The position numbers and the translations under genes are program-made. The notes below the pieces were generated by a model. That model was not told the DNA's origin. It worked only from the letters and a program-made list of their open reading frames with translations, and searched no databases. 64,000 bases of DNA, from the NCBI RefSeq assembly GCF_002104995.1, contig NW_024468251.1:744001-808000 (forward strand), read 5' to 3'. This DNA is from Linderina pennispora (lineage: Eukaryota > Kickxellomycota > Kickxellomycetes > Kickxellales > Kickxellaceae). Each line of letters begins with the position of its first letter. The first letter of the stretch is position 1. Positions 1-10,827 of this stretch are shown here, one piece after another.

Positions 1-1033
1 GTGCCAATGCCGAAACTGCAGTTGAGGCCAAATTTTTCGCAGTGCGTCTTGATCTTGATCGCAGCATCCGGATCCAGTCCGTCTGAGAACACAATGACCT
101 TGGTCTTGGGATCGATCTCCAGCGACGTGTAGTGCGCATGCACAGACTCGATGAACTTGAACGGATCGCCCGAGTCGTGCCGCACGCCGTTGTACAGGGT
201 GGCCAGGCTGCGGTCAAAGTTGGCGAAAAACGCCTTGGTGCCAAAAGTGTCTGGTCAGGGCAATGCCCAGGCTGCCTTTGAACGTCTGGTGCCACTTCTT
301 CAGCGCCAGGCTGTTGCCGTTCTCGTACGTGCCCTCGAGCGCCTGCAATCCCCATGGTCCACTCGTGCCCGACGGTTCCGACCGGCGGCACATTGTACTT
401 GCGCGCCAGGTACATGTTTGACGAGCCAGTGACCATACCTGGCAGAGCCTTGGGCACCTGCGCCAGCCCGGCCATAACTGTGTCCTGCGTACGGAAGTCG
501 CGGCGCCGACGTGTTCCGAAACTCTGCAAATTTGCAGCCAGCTGCAGCCAGCTTCGTGCCCTTGGCGAGGATTCTGTCCTGCTGGCCCTCGTACGACCAG
601 TCGGTGTCAACAAACTTGAAGTACGCCTCAGACACCAGCGACAGCAGCGGCACCTCGTACAGAATCACCTCGCTCCACTTGCCCGTGATCCTCATCTCCA
701 GGTCGCCGTGTGAATTGAGCGTGCATACCACCTGCTCGGACGGGCGGAACCGGAAGGCGGTCCAGGAAGTCGAGGTACGCCGATGACAGGTAGGGGCAGG
801 CAGATTTGAGGTATGCAATTTCGTCGGGCTGCGGCACCAGGCTGGCAAAGGCGGCGATGCGCGATTTCAGCCAGTCGACGGCCTGCTGGTTGAGCTTGGT
901 TGTCGGATCGCGGTTGATGAAGACGTACTCGACCCCGACGTCGGGGTAGTGCTCGAGCAGCGCCTGCTGCATGCAGAACTTGTACAGATCCTGGTCGAGA
1001 ATCGACGTCGGCGCTTCGGATCTCAATGGACAT
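1..1033 (-). CDS. NPT1: Nicotinate phosphoribosyltransferase (NPT1), 3' end outside the window, frameshifted
   Basis: This enzyme joins nicotinate to PRPP to make nicotinate mononucleotide in NAD+ salvage. Family landmarks appear in order: [16 protein letters not shown] at the N-terminus, [31 protein letters not shown], then [17 protein letters not shown] and [17 protein letters not shown] near the left edge. These hold the phosphate- and nicotinate-binding elements. The reading frame changes near 1018, 755, 520, 345 and 254, and each break is repaired by removing one base. The only plausible start is ATG at 1033 (MSIEIR), which is in the wrong frame until the 1018 break is removed. The C-terminus lies beyond base 1. 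I think the breaks are sequence errors, though a recent pseudogene is possible. Family assignment is secure. Confidence 0.88.
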
Positions 1034-1154
1034 GGCTATTCTATGTGCAGTAAAAATATCGATAAAAGAGAACAATATATTTGGGAAACAAGAAGCGGGC
1101 TGGAGGCTCTGCCACATAATCAGAGCTACAAAGCCTCTTGCAAAAAAAAAGCGG

Positions 1155-2432
1155 CTAATCAGCCGCGAACCGCGCCATGAGCGACACATGATCGCTAGGG
1201 AACAAATCGTTAGGTAGGCCGGGGTTCAGGCGTTTCACAGGCGGCAGCCCCAACACATCGCACAGCGCCAGGCGGCTGCTCTTGCCACCCTGCTGTGCTA
1301 CGTCAAAGAAAATGTAATCCAGCGTGCCCTTCCACTTTGCGTAGTTTGTGTAGATCGGCTCGCCCTCCCACTGCGGCGTCTTGTACGTCGGGTCCAAGTC
1401 GACGTAGTTGCCGTAGGCGCTGCGCAGTGGCTCATAGGAGGTCTGGAACAGATCGACCAGAGAGTTGACACGCACGATGTCTCGCTGCAGCTGCGCGTCC
1501 AGTCTGCGCTCCTCTTCAAGGAGCTTGAGCTCAGTGCTAGAATCGTTTGAGCCAGCAACCACACTGGCATAGCTCATGGCGGGCGGCCTGTCGTCATCAG
1601 CCTCGTCGTCATCCTCGCCATCGCCGGCCTCGACCGAGTACGGCAGGAGATTGTCAAGCTGCTCCTCGCTGAGCCTGACTGGCCGCGGCTTGGTCAGCAG
1701 GTCGTAGCCGGCATCGTCGGGTGTGGTGTTGTAGTCGCCGCATGCAATGATATGGAAGCCTGGGTATTTTGCCTTCAGCTCCATCAGTGCCTTCATGACT
1801 GCATGCTGCTGCTGCAGACGCTCGTAGCAGGCATTCGGCTTCCAGAACAAGTGCGCAGTAGACACAATGACGCCGCCCTCCTCTGCATCGTCGGGCTTGG
1901 GCGTCCCGATCTGGTACTCGGGGTCGACCGAGTCAGCGTACGGGTCAAGCGCCTCGTCTCCTGGCCCGTACCCCAGCACAGTGATCAGCGCGACGTTGTC
2001 TGTGTTGAGCCGCTCACCATTGACCTCCATGGAAATATCCATGGACACATTGACCTCGTCAATGATGTGGAACTTTTGCTTCTTCCACGAGATGCTGACG
2101 CCGTGTGATTTGGCCAGGCTCTGGAAGAACCGCGACTCGTAGTTGCTTCGTCTAAGGTGCGGGTGCATGGCGGTGTGCCAGTACTCAGTCTCGACTTCCT
2201 GCATGCATGCGATGTCTGGCTTCCAGTGCGAGATCTCGGACAGAAGCTTGCTGTTGCGCTGCTTGCGCTTAAGACACGTCTTGTTGGCATACGGGAACAG
2301 AGTGCGCCGAATCAGTTTTTGGCACAGGATGTTGTAGGTCATCACGGTAAATGAGTGTTTTTTGGCTGTGCTCTGACTGTTAGGCGCCACGGGCAGCCAG
2401 GTACGGAACTTGCAGGCCTCGGGGGTCGTCAT
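1155..2432 (-). CDS. Endonuclease/exonuclease/phosphatase-family RNA nuclease, Ngl2/Angel-like
   Basis: Intact 425-residue protein of the Mg2+-dependent EEP fold (Ccr4/Ngl/Angel/Nocturnin group). Motifs in order: VMTYNILCQKL near residue 30, the metal-binding Glu in CMQEVETEYW near 75, VSTAHLFWKPNACYERLQQQ near 195, GDYNTTPDDAGYDLL near 235, DYIFFD, and the terminal SDHVSLMARF. This is the full catalytic set. There are no leucine-rich repeats, which argues against Ccr4 itself and for the Ngl2/Angel branch, whose yeast member trims the 3' end of 5.8S rRNA. An acidic insert lies near residue 280. It is transcribed in the same direction as NPT1, with its stop about 120 bp from the NPT1 start. 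The ATG at 2432 is the first in frame. The exact RNA substrate is inferred. Confidence 0.85.
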   Translation of the reverse strand: MTTPEACKFRTWLPVAPNSQSTAKKHSFTVMTYNILCQKLIRRTLFPYANKTCLKRKQRNSKLLSEISHWKPDIACMQEVETEYWHTAMHPHLRRSNYESRFFQSLAKSHGVSISWKKQKFHIIDEVNVSMDISMEVNGERLNTDNVALITVLGYGPGDEALDPYADSVDPEYQIGTPKPDDAEEGGVIVSTAHLFWKPNACYERLQQQHAVMKALMELKAKYPGFHIIACGDYNTTPDDAGYDLLTKPRPVRLSEEQLDNLLPYSVEAGDGEDDDEADDDRPPAMSYASVVAGSNDSSTELKLLEEERRLDAQLQRDIVRVNSLVDLFQTSYEPLRSAYGNYVDLDPTYKTPQWEGEPIYTNYAKWKGTLDYIFFDVAQQGGKSSRLALCDVLGLPPVKRLNPGLPNDLFPSDHVSLMARFAAD

Positions 2433-2656
2433 TGCCGAGTACTTCTAGCACCAATGCGGCCACGGGGATGTGTATCGAGGTATGTATTGAGAAGTGGATG
2501 GCAAATAAACAGCCCTTCGGCCCTTGCCCTGATCGGGAGTCCTTTTATACTGGCTGCAAGTCTGAGCCAGCATTAGGAGTTGTGGGCGCAAATGGCATTG
2601 CCAAAAATATCAGGTAGATCGCCCATCCGCAACTGCGGTTTAGCGATATCGCACCT
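2433..2656. other. Short intergenic spacer between nuclease and malonyl-CoA decarboxylase
   Basis: About 220 bp between two minus-strand genes. No coding or RNA feature was recognised. It must hold the 3' end of the decarboxylase and the promoter of the nuclease. Confidence 0.5.
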
Positions 2657-4231
2657 CTACAGCTTCGGTTTGGCGCCTGCGGCCTGCGCAGCCTGCACAT
2701 ACTTGTCGTTGCCCGACAGTGCAATCTCGCCAAATCGCACATACCGGTCGTTGTTGTCCTCGACCCGGTCCAGCACATAGTTGTAGTTGCACATGAGCCC
2801 CAGCGACTGCCGCAGTCCGCTGTACGCGGTGTTGCCGCGCCAGTTGACGCGGTGCAGGCAGGCGCCGTTGCGCAGGTGGAAGTTGGCCACTGGATCAAGT
2901 GCGCCCTTGCCGCGCTTCGCGTTCACCAAGTAGTGAGCGCCCAGGGCCCGTACCGCTGGTTCCATGGCTGCCAGGTTCTGCGGGTCGCTGGTCCACCCGC
3001 GGCTCTCGGAGATGTGCTTCAGCGCCTGCGTCCATGTGGTAGCACCTGGCACGCGGGCCACCAGCGCGTCCTGCTCGGCCGGAGAAATCGCAATGTCAAC
3101 GGGCGGGCTGGCCAGGCGCTCAGGCGTCAGCCACTGCTCGAGCCAGCTGCGGAACCGGGGCAGCGGCGACAGGGTGCAGAACGTGGTTAGGTTCGGGAAC
3201 TCGGACTGCAGGACGCCAACGACACGCTTGATCAGGAAGTTGCCCAGATCGACGCCCGACAGGCCGGGCTGCGAGTTGATCGAGTAGAAGATGGCACACT
3301 TGGCCGAGCTCTCGTCGGGCTTGCCTTCGGGCTCAGTCAGAATGCTCTGCACGTTGCTGGAGATCTCGTCGGTCAGCGCAACCCACACAAACACCAGCGG
3401 CTCCAGCGGCACGCTGCGGTGGAAGAACCCAAAGCACCGGCGCCCGTTGCCCAGCCGCCGCTTGACGTCCAGCCACGACTTGACCGCGTGCACCGCCTCG
3501 TATTCGCCCAGCTTCTCGATCGTGTAGGCAGGCGACCCCCACGTGATGCGCTTCAGATCCAGCGTGCCGATGATCCACGTCTCGAGCCGCCGCATCAGCA
3601 CGTCGCTCATGGCGCGCACCGCCGCATCCTTCTTGGCGTGCTTGAGCATGTCGCCGCGCAGGTGCACCAGGAATGCGAATCCGCCCGGCAGCCGGTTGAT
3701 CTGGTCGAACAGCTCCGAGTACTTGGGCGTCAGGCCGTCACGTAGTGCCCGTGCCTCGGCCGCATGCTGAGCCGGGTCGCTGGTGGCCTCAGCCTTGGCC
3801 AGATACGCCATGGCCGCCTGCCGCGCATCGCCCTTGGTCGCACAGAATTCGGCAGCAAGCAGCTTCAGCGTCTGCAGCTTTCCGTCGTCACCCAGACCCT
3901 CGTACAGTTCGCAGAACCTCTGCGTGTTGACACCCATCGTCACTGCGCCTTTGTTTGTGTGCTGCTCGATGATCGTTGACAGGAGCTCGCGCATCGCAGA
4001 CTGGTCCAGCTGGGACGTGGCCGTGGGCGTGCGGGCAATTTTTGCTGTCTCTTGTTTGTGGCTCGACCAGAACGCACGCACGTCGGCTGGCTCCAGCGGC
4101 TGGTTGAGCTCGGAGCCGTCGGGAGTCGGAGTGGTGGCCTTTTGGAGCTGGGAGCTGGTGTGGAGGAGCACTCGGGGAGTGCGCAGGGGCTTTGGCAGGG
4201 GCTTCAGCAATGTACGTCTGCTGAGGTGCAT
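2657..4231 (-). CDS. MLYCD: Malonyl-CoA decarboxylase, mitochondrial/peroxisomal
   Basis: Converts malonyl-CoA to acetyl-CoA and CO2, removing a fatty-acid synthesis precursor and inhibitor of mitochondrial fatty-acid uptake. The frame is unbroken for 524 residues, close to family length. The N-terminus (MHLSRRTLLKPLPKPLRT) is basic and amphipathic, like a mitochondrial presequence. The helical N-terminal domain covers roughly residues 75-200. The GNAT-like catalytic domain follows with CAIFYSINSQPGLSGVDLG, the Ser-containing TLSPLPRFRSWLEQW, and the catalytic-His segment ANFHLRNGACLHRVNW near 460. The protein ends in PKL, a variant of the SKL peroxisomal signal, so dual targeting as in animals is plausible. 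The gene diverges from MPP6 across a shared 574-bp region. Confidence 0.92.
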   Translation of the reverse strand: MHLSRRTLLKPLPKPLRTPRVLLHTSSQLQKATTPTPDGSELNQPLEPADVRAFWSSHKQETAKIARTPTATSQLDQSAMRELLSTIIEQHTNKGAVTMGVNTQRFCELYEGLGDDGKLQTLKLLAAEFCATKGDARQAAMAYLAKAEATSDPAQHAAEARALRDGLTPKYSELFDQINRLPGGFAFLVHLRGDMLKHAKKDAAVRAMSDVLMRRLETWIIGTLDLKRITWGSPAYTIEKLGEYEAVHAVKSWLDVKRRLGNGRRCFGFFHRSVPLEPLVFVWVALTDEISSNVQSILTEPEGKPDESSAKCAIFYSINSQPGLSGVDLGNFLIKRVVGVLQSEFPNLTTFCTLSPLPRFRSWLEQWLTPERLASPPVDIAISPAEQDALVARVPGATTWTQALKHISESRGWTSDPQNLAAMEPAVRALGAHYLVNAKRGKGALDPVANFHLRNGACLHRVNWRGNTAYSGLRQSLGLMCNYNYVLDRVEDNNDRYVRFGEIALSGNDKYVQAAQAAGAKPKL

Positions 4232-4805
4232 TTCAAATAGAGTAGAAAATAGGACTGTTTCAAAAACAGAATTGCGGAGATAAAAAGGTTCACACGCTTG
4301 CTAAAGATAGGCAATTGGTTTGGCGGCAGTTGCGCCTCGTCCGTCCTTTGCACGACTAGCGATACGTCACCCACGCTGGTCGGAGGGGAATCAAGCCAGT
4401 AATATGGTGTCAATGCTCATGTAGAAACGGAGAGCTGGAATGGCGAGAGCAAGCAGACGCACTCGCTTCAATATGCATCATACAGACCCGTGTTTCATGA
4501 CATTCAGTGTCAGGCAATACCAACCCAAGCATTCCTAGTGATATATTCGGTGCGGGCAGGGCTACGGGTCCGAGAAGAGGGCCAATATGACTCCACGAAT
4601 GACGCACCTGGCAGCAATGGCCAGTGCGAGGGCATCTACGTAGTCAGCTTTACCGCGGGTGGCATCTGGGGTGTACCCCTACCCATATCTGTGGCTGCGA
4701 GATGCCCTGGCCTACCCCACCAAAATTGGGCTTGACATGCGCAGCAGCCTGGCCAAAGCCCAACCCACATTCTTTTTTTCCACATAGCATACATCCAGGA
4801 TTATA
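4232..4805. promoter_or_regulatory. Divergent promoter region, malonyl-CoA decarboxylase / MPP6
   Basis: A 574-bp non-coding span between two divergently transcribed genes, so it should hold both promoters. No canonical TATA box is obvious close to either ATG. Nothing else was recognised. Confidence 0.45.
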
Positions 4806-5367
4806 ATGTCGACGAATGGACCTAGCGCAACAGGCAAGGTGGCCGAAGAGAAGGCTCTGCCCATGTCGAGAACGCTGAAGCAGATGAAGGTAAAAAACGA
4901 GCTACTCCATATCCCGAGCAAGCAGAGTCAGTCTGGATCAGCCCAGCCAAATACAGGGTATATCTAACAGCGCATCCGCAACCGCTACCCGATGTAGTTC
5001 ATGCAGCGGTCTATCGAGCAGGAGAAGGAGGCGGAAGAGAAGACGCGGCAAAAGAGGCAGATCAGCGAATCGCACTGGCGCGCAACGTACAAGGCGCTGC
5101 CTGCCAAGGCAGTGTCAAAGCCAAAGGTCATCTACGACTCGAGCTACCTGAACATGCCTGGCTCCGCAGTGGGCGTGGGCCGGAGATCGTTCAAGTCGTT
5201 CAACAAAAAGATTGAGAAGCAGGCCGAGGACGAGCTCGCGCAAAAGAAGGAGAGGCGGATCGAGGAGACCGAGCGGCGTAATACAGGTCGATGACTCAGC
5301 CATGGCCAAGACGCTGGGCAAAATGACGATGCGCGAGCAGGGCAGGAAGCGAAAGGCGGCCCAGTAG
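4806..5367 (+). CDS. MPP6: MPP6 (M-phase phosphoprotein 6), nuclear exosome cofactor, one intron
   Basis: Small basic RNA-binding cofactor that links Rrp6 and Mtr4 to the nuclear exosome and aids 5.8S rRNA maturation. Exon 1 (4806-4889) encodes 28 residues ending SRTLKQMK. A GT-AG intron (4890-4997) follows, and exon 2 opens with FMQRSIEQEKE. The spliced junction restores the family-defining LKxMKFMQR box. Later conserved pieces are ISESHWR, VIYDSSYL and GRRSFKSFNKKIEKQ. The frame stops at 5294, but the next frame continues with VDDSAMAKTLGKMTMREQGR to a stop at 5365-5367. That matches the family C-terminus and needs one surplus base removed near 5280. Expected size is about 150 residues. Confidence 0.85.
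4890..4997 (+). other. Spliceosomal intron of MPP6 (108 bp)
   Basis: Donor GTAAAA follows codon AAG at 4889, and acceptor TAG ends at 4997. Splicing is phase 0 and joins the LKQMK and FMQR halves of the conserved MPP6 box. The length is typical of this window. Confidence 0.85.
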
Positions 5368-6058
5368 AGAATTGCCATAGAGGCACATCAAAAAAAAACT
5401 CGCTAAAACCACGTGATTTGATCTGAGAACGCGACCGACGCGACTGTTACGCGTAGATTGCCCACCGGAACACGCCAGATTTTAGGGGAAACAAGGGCGG
5501 GTGGAGCCTGCTGAGCAGTTAAAAGGACCTGAGGATACCCGCTGCCGCCCTTTCTTTCCTCGCACTAGCTTTTCTGTGAACCTGCCTAGCGTAACGTTGG
5601 TCAATTTTTAGCTCTCATCCTCTAACCCTTGCTGACATCGGCGGATGCCTGGATCGCAAACGCTGCTCAGACACTAAGCCCATCGCATCCCTAGCCCTGG
5701 GAAGGCCCGCTCGCAGCACTTTTACTGTCGTATTTCAGTGTGCTTCTTACTACCACAGCCCTCTTTTTCACCCTCGCAATATAGGAAGGGCCGCATTAGC
5801 AGTTCGCCTGCCAGAAGCGACAAGGCAAGTTGTACGAGTGGGGTCTGTTTGCGTGTGTACAGGCTTGTGGACAACAGCTCGTGCCAGAAAACTTTTGAGA
5901 AAAATAATCACAGCTGTTTTCTCCTCTTCTGTCCTGTGCCTTGATTTGCCCAACGAATTCCTTCCCTCTTCCTTTATCGCATTGGCCGCTCAAAACTCAT
6001 TCCTCCCCTTCCCTTATTGCCCACAGTGTAGACTACATATTTATATTTGAGGTTTGGA
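5368..6058 (+). promoter_or_regulatory. DBF4 upstream region with E-box and MCB-like elements
   Basis: A 691-bp non-coding stretch between the MPP6 stop and the DBF4 start. It holds CACGTG at 5410-5415, ACGCG at 5438-5442 and ACGCGT at 5449-5454. ACGCGT is the core MluI cell-cycle box bound by MBF in yeasts. Because the upstream gene ends here, the elements can only serve DBF4 in the forward direction. The rest is pyrimidine-rich leader. Regulation is inferred from motif content alone. Confidence 0.45.
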
Positions 6059-8157
6059 ATGGCCAGTCGAAGATTGACATTCGACGCGTCCAAACCACAG
6101 CGCAGCTTGGGCGGACCGGCGACGGCCCGGGTCTCAGCACAGGCCGGGTTCGTGGCTCCAGCACGGGTATCGCAGCGCGTATCGCAGCCAGTGCGCCGCA
6201 ATGCGCTGCAGACGATCACGGAGCAGGAGAGGCAGCGCGCCAACACGCAGCACGAGGCCTCAAAGGACGAGCACGCCAAACAGAAGGCGCGCGTGGCCGA
6301 GTGGATCTACGCGTACCGGCACGCATTCCCCAAGTTTGTGTTCTACTTTGACGGCGTCGACGAGGCCACCCAGCGGCGGCTGTCGGTGCCCATCCGGAGC
6401 CTAGGGGCCTAAAGTCGAGGCGTTCTTCTCAGCGCAGACAGTCACGCACGTGCTGGTACCTCAGCTGGGCGACAGCGACGCGTCGAATGTGGTTTCGTTG
6501 GCAAAGCGGTTCCAGCTCAAGATCTGGGACCTGGACAAGCTGGAGAACCGGGTGCTGGTGTTTCTGCTGCCCGGGTATAGTGCGTCGGCACAGCACAGAG
6601 CGCCTCGGTGCTGTCGGCCAAGCGCAAGCTGAGCGAGGCGTTCAGTGCCGAGAAGATGCTTGCGATGCGGCACAAGACATTCGAGGGCAGCGCGGTTGCA
6701 CACAGCGTGGACTTTTACTACTTCAAGTACTACTATATATTGGCTGAAGATGCCTCGCACCTCAGCCGGCCAGCAATCATCGAGGACTTCCGGCAGCCTG
6801 AAGCAGGCCGCGACCCGCCATGGCCCAAGCTTTACATGGTGCCGCAGGGCCGTTGCCCGTTTGTGCAGTACGAGGAGCCGACCACGTCGAGCAAGGACAG
6901 CGAGTCTGATGCCGACAAGGAGAATGTGTCGCCGGAGCCCGAGACCATTGAGGCTACGCTGCCGCCCAGCAAGACGCCGGCCAAGGGGCCGTGGACCCCG
7001 ACTGTAGCCAGCAAGGCGGCTGACGAGTACGCGATGATGACGCCGACGCGTCCTTCGCGGTCTGGAGCGACAGCGCTGGCGCCTGCCAATGCGATGATGG
7101 CGTCAGTGCTGGTGGACTCGAATGCGTCAGGTGTAGCACAGTCGCGCAACGTGACGTCGACATCTACGGCGTTCCAGCTGAGCGCCATGGACCCGGCGCT
7201 GCAGCAGAGCCTGCTGCAGAATCTCAACAACGGGCGAGTCACGCAGCTGTCGAAGATGGAGCAGCCGGCAACGCGCGCGTGTAGGACGCCGCCCGCGCCG
7301 CGCACCAAGAAGCCGCGGGTGCCAATGCGTCGACCCGTGGCCAAGCGGCCCGGGTACTGCGAGAACTGCCGCGTCAAATATGAGGACATGCTGGAGCACG
7401 TCAAGACCGCGCAGCACAAGGGCTTTGCCGCCAACGAGCGCAACTGGCTCGAACTCGACGCGCTTCTGGACAAGGTCAAGCGGCCGAGCAGCAGCCACCA
7501 AGCAGTGCCGGCGCATCCAGTCGTGTACCTGCTGTCATCGGACGATGCAGTCCATGTAACCGAGTCTGCACCGCCGTCGCTGGGCGCGTGGGGTGGCAAC
7601 ATGTTCGCCAGCACATCGAATATGGCGCCCAGATGCACATGCTGGCATCGGGCCGCCTCAGCACCGAGACCACTGAGCAGGCACCGCATACCGGCATCAT
7701 CGACCTGAGATACTCCACCAACTCATCGAGTGGGTCTCCCAGCCATGCGCCCACGCCCGCGCTGGCGCCTCGGTGCAGAATCGACTCTGCTGAGTCCCTG
7801 GCCGACTCTCTGGAGACGCCAGACTTTCGCAACCGCACAAACGCCTACGACCAGGACGCCACGCTGCTTGGCGAGCCGACACTCGGCAACCCCCCGCGGC
7901 TCGGCCTCGAGACCCCGACACGGCCTTCGCGCTCTATGCGCAACTCCGCCATTAACTTGCTGAGCCCGCTGGCGTCGCGGAGCCGCAACAGCGGGCCACC
8001 GCCCCGGATCCCGCTGCTGGAGTCTATCAACGGCAAGACGCTGGTGCAGCCATCGCGTGCAAGAACAAAGTTTGCAACCCAGGAGAATGGTGCTGAGCCG
8101 AAGCATGCGGCTGCTAGGGACCAGCGCGAGACTGATGCCCAGGAAGACATCTTTTGA
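6059..8157 (+). CDS. DBF4: Dbf4-like regulatory subunit of the Cdc7 (DDK) kinase, frameshifted
   Basis: Dbf4 activates Cdc7 to phosphorylate MCM helicase at replication origins. The three family motifs are present in order. Motif N (BRCT-like) reads FPKFVFYFDGVDEATQRRL then FSAQTVTHVLVPQL. Motif M is RPAIIEDFR with PPWPKLYMVPQGRCPFV. Motif C is a zinc finger GYCENCRVKYEDMLEHVK, with C-x2-C-x9-H-x5-H spacing near residue 440. A Ser/Pro-rich tail carries TPTRPSRS and TPSK-like CDK-type sites. The frame shifts near 6411 (one extra T), near 6590, and between about 7590 and 7680. Start ATG 6059 gives MASRRLTF. The family call is firm and the length near 695 residues is normal. Confidence 0.87.
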
Positions 8158-8224
8158 GGATAATCTAAAACCCGCAAACCCGTACCCGGCCTCTAAATCT
8201 GCAGCTTAGTATTGACAAATAGAG

Positions 8225-10781
8225 CTACGGCGAAATGAATGTGACTTGCGTGTTGCTGTTCAGGTCGATGTGCAGGTTCTTGATAATGGTGCTGCTGCCC
8301 AAGGTGCGATATCTGACACCCGCCTGCACGCCCTGTACGCCTGAGACCCGAGCTCCCAGCAGCACAATCGTGGCCAGCACCGGCCCAACCGTGTATGACC
8401 CGCTCTCCTGCACCACCGATAGCGCCCCGCTGCTGAATGAAAGCCGGATCCACCTGTGCGGCGAGCTGAACGTCTCCCCGTCGTCCAGATACAGCCTGCC
8501 CTCGGCGCATCCGCTGCTATCCAAGGCAATACGTGCAAAGAATGGATTGCGGCGAGACTCGTATGTGGTCAATCCCGGCTCCTGGCCGACGACAATGGAT
8601 CCGCCGCGCTGATGCACATTGACGTGTTCCAGTGGAGCACCAAGAGTGACCTCTGTGTCCCAGCCATACACAGCAGAGAGATCATACCAGTCGTACCAGA
8701 AGCCGCTTGGGAAGAATGCGCTGACGGATCTGGCGCCCTTGCTAAGAACTGGCGAGATCAAAATCGCATCTCCAATCATAAACTGCCAGTCGTTCCCAAG
8801 CACTGCTGGTGTTTCGGGGAACTGAAACACCAGCGGTCTTGCCACCGGCCACCCATGCTCAACCGCCATTTGGTAGCTTGTATAGTAGTACGGCAGCAGT
8901 GCATACCTGACCTGGAGCGCACGCCGGCTTGCCTCGGCGACACTTGGCCATCTATACAGCTCCTGCGGCACCATGTCCTTGGCATTGTGATCGCGCGAGA
9001 ACGGATAGAATGCGCCCACCTCAATCCATCTTGCGCACAGCTCCTCAGTGGTATTGCCGTTGAACCCGCAAATATCGGCGCCGACCATTGGAATGCCAAA
9101 GATGCCAAAATCCAGCATCGACGCAATTGAAACATGCAGGTCTTTGAATGTGGACTCGTTGTCGCCGGTCCAGTGGTTGGCCATAGCACCCGAGCCCTGC
9201 AAAAGTCGACCGAGAGAGCAGGAACGGGCGGATGTCAGGGCGGTACTGAAGTAGGAACTTGTGCGTCAGCCGCGTCTCCATGTATCCGTACAGATTGTGT
9301 ACGTAGTAGTCTGCCAGCCCATTGGCATGCATGGCCGTGGTTTCGATGGTCTTTTCTGATAGCTCACTCTGTGGATTGTGGATTGCATATGGCGGGTTCA
9401 ACAGCCGGTTGCGCTTATCCAACGCTCTGTTAGGTGGCGGCGGATCCAGTGTCCATGGGTACGGGGGCACGTCGGATTCCGGCTTACCAGAACCGCAGCT
9501 ACCAGTGCAGAAGCTTGATGCTTCGTTCATGTCCAGCCACATGCCGTCGATTGGCAGCGCATCAAAATAGCGCTGTAGCTCACCGCCCCACCACTTGTCG
9601 GTGCTGGGCGCAAACCAGTCCGGGAACGCCGTATATCCAGGCCACACCTGTCCGAAATAGGTCGTGCCGTTGCTATTCTTGATGAATGCGTCCTTCTCAT
9701 GGCCGCGTGCATATGGGCCGTAGGAAGAGTTGTGCTGGATGGCTGGGTCGGTCATAAGCACCATTTTCTGGTTGTGCGCGTGCAGGTACTTGAGCTGCTT
9801 CTGCATCTCGCTGAGGGGGAAGTTGACTGGGTCGAAGGTAAAGTCGCGCGTGCGGTCCATGTAGTCGATATCAGTCCAAGCAACCTCCAGCGGAATCCTG
9901 GCCTTGGAGTAGTTGGCAATCACGTCGTTGACTTCGTAGACACTCTTGTAGCCATACCGGCAGTTCTGGAACCCCAGTGCCCAGTACGGGATGCGGTTCG
10001 GACGGCCAACCAGCTCCGTGTATTGGTCAATGACATCGAGCGCCGTCGGTCCGCTGAAGAAGTAAAAGTCGGCGGTACCGCCCAGCACGCGGTACTGGAT
10101 TGTGTTGTTGGCCAGCACAATGTCCATGCCGTGCGAGTTGTGCAGGTAGGCGCCGTGGAATTTGCCATTGCGCAGCTCCATATACACCGAGTGCGATCCA
10201 TAGACATTTTCACGGAACGGGTCGGGAGCATCACGATTCCACAACGTCTTGGTAGTGTTGGTAGTGTCGCGTCGGAACCAGTCGGGTGTCTCGCCAATGC
10301 CGTAGATGTTGGCATCATGGGGCAAGCACGATGTCACCTCAATATACTGGTCCTCGAAGATCAGTGGGTGACCAGAGGTGTCGAAAATCGTGTCCTTGCC
10401 GCGCGACACTCTGAAACCAAAGCCATGCTGCGCGTCGTGGAAATAGCTGAGCTGGAGTTTGCTGGCCGCTTTGGTGACGCCTGCACCTTGATCCAGAGGC
10501 AGAATGGACGGGGGAATCTGATACTGCCTTCGGCAGCTGTCGAATATGTGAACATTCAACCGGCTACGCGAATCGAACCGCACTTGCAGCGTCAAGTTGG
10601 TGATGTCGTGTCCGTACCTGTCGCAGCGCGGGCCGGCCAGTGTCAAATCTGCAGTGAGCCCAGTAGAGTGCGTCTGGATGTTGCTGGCCGTATATCCGGG
10701 GCATGGGGCACTGGCTGCGCTTTGCACTGACCACTGGAGGAGCGTAAATAGGAAGACTATTATTAGGGAGTTCATTTTCAT
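8225..10781 (-). CDS. Secreted GH31 alpha-glucosidase, one frameshift
   Basis: Exo-acting alpha-1,4-glucosidase of glycoside hydrolase family 31, expected to release glucose from maltodextrins outside the cell or in the vacuole. The N-terminal signal peptide (MKMNSLIIVFLFTLLQWSVQ, then a small-residue cleavage region) is followed by the galactose-mutarotase-like domain, QNCRYGYKSV, WTDIDYMDRTRDFT and the nucleophile motif DGMWLDMNEASSFC. The acid/base motif HWTGDNEST follows a frameshift near 9205, where removing one G from GCAGGGCTCGG restores STFAGSG. The C-terminal beta domains end at 8225. Corrected length is about 850 residues, typical for fungal GH31. Several N-glycosylation sequons are visible. 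Maltase/glucoamylase-type specificity is inferred. Confidence 0.92.
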
Positions 10782-10803
10782 AATGTTGTCTGGAAACAGT
10801 GTT

Positions 10804-10827
10804 GAAGCAGAAGCAGAAGCAGAAGCA
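10804..10827. repeat. GAAGCA hexanucleotide repeat (4 units)
   Basis: Four perfect GAAGCA units lie 23 bp upstream of the GH31 ATG, in its probable 5' untranslated region (TGCTTC repeats on the transcribed strand). Confidence 0.85.
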
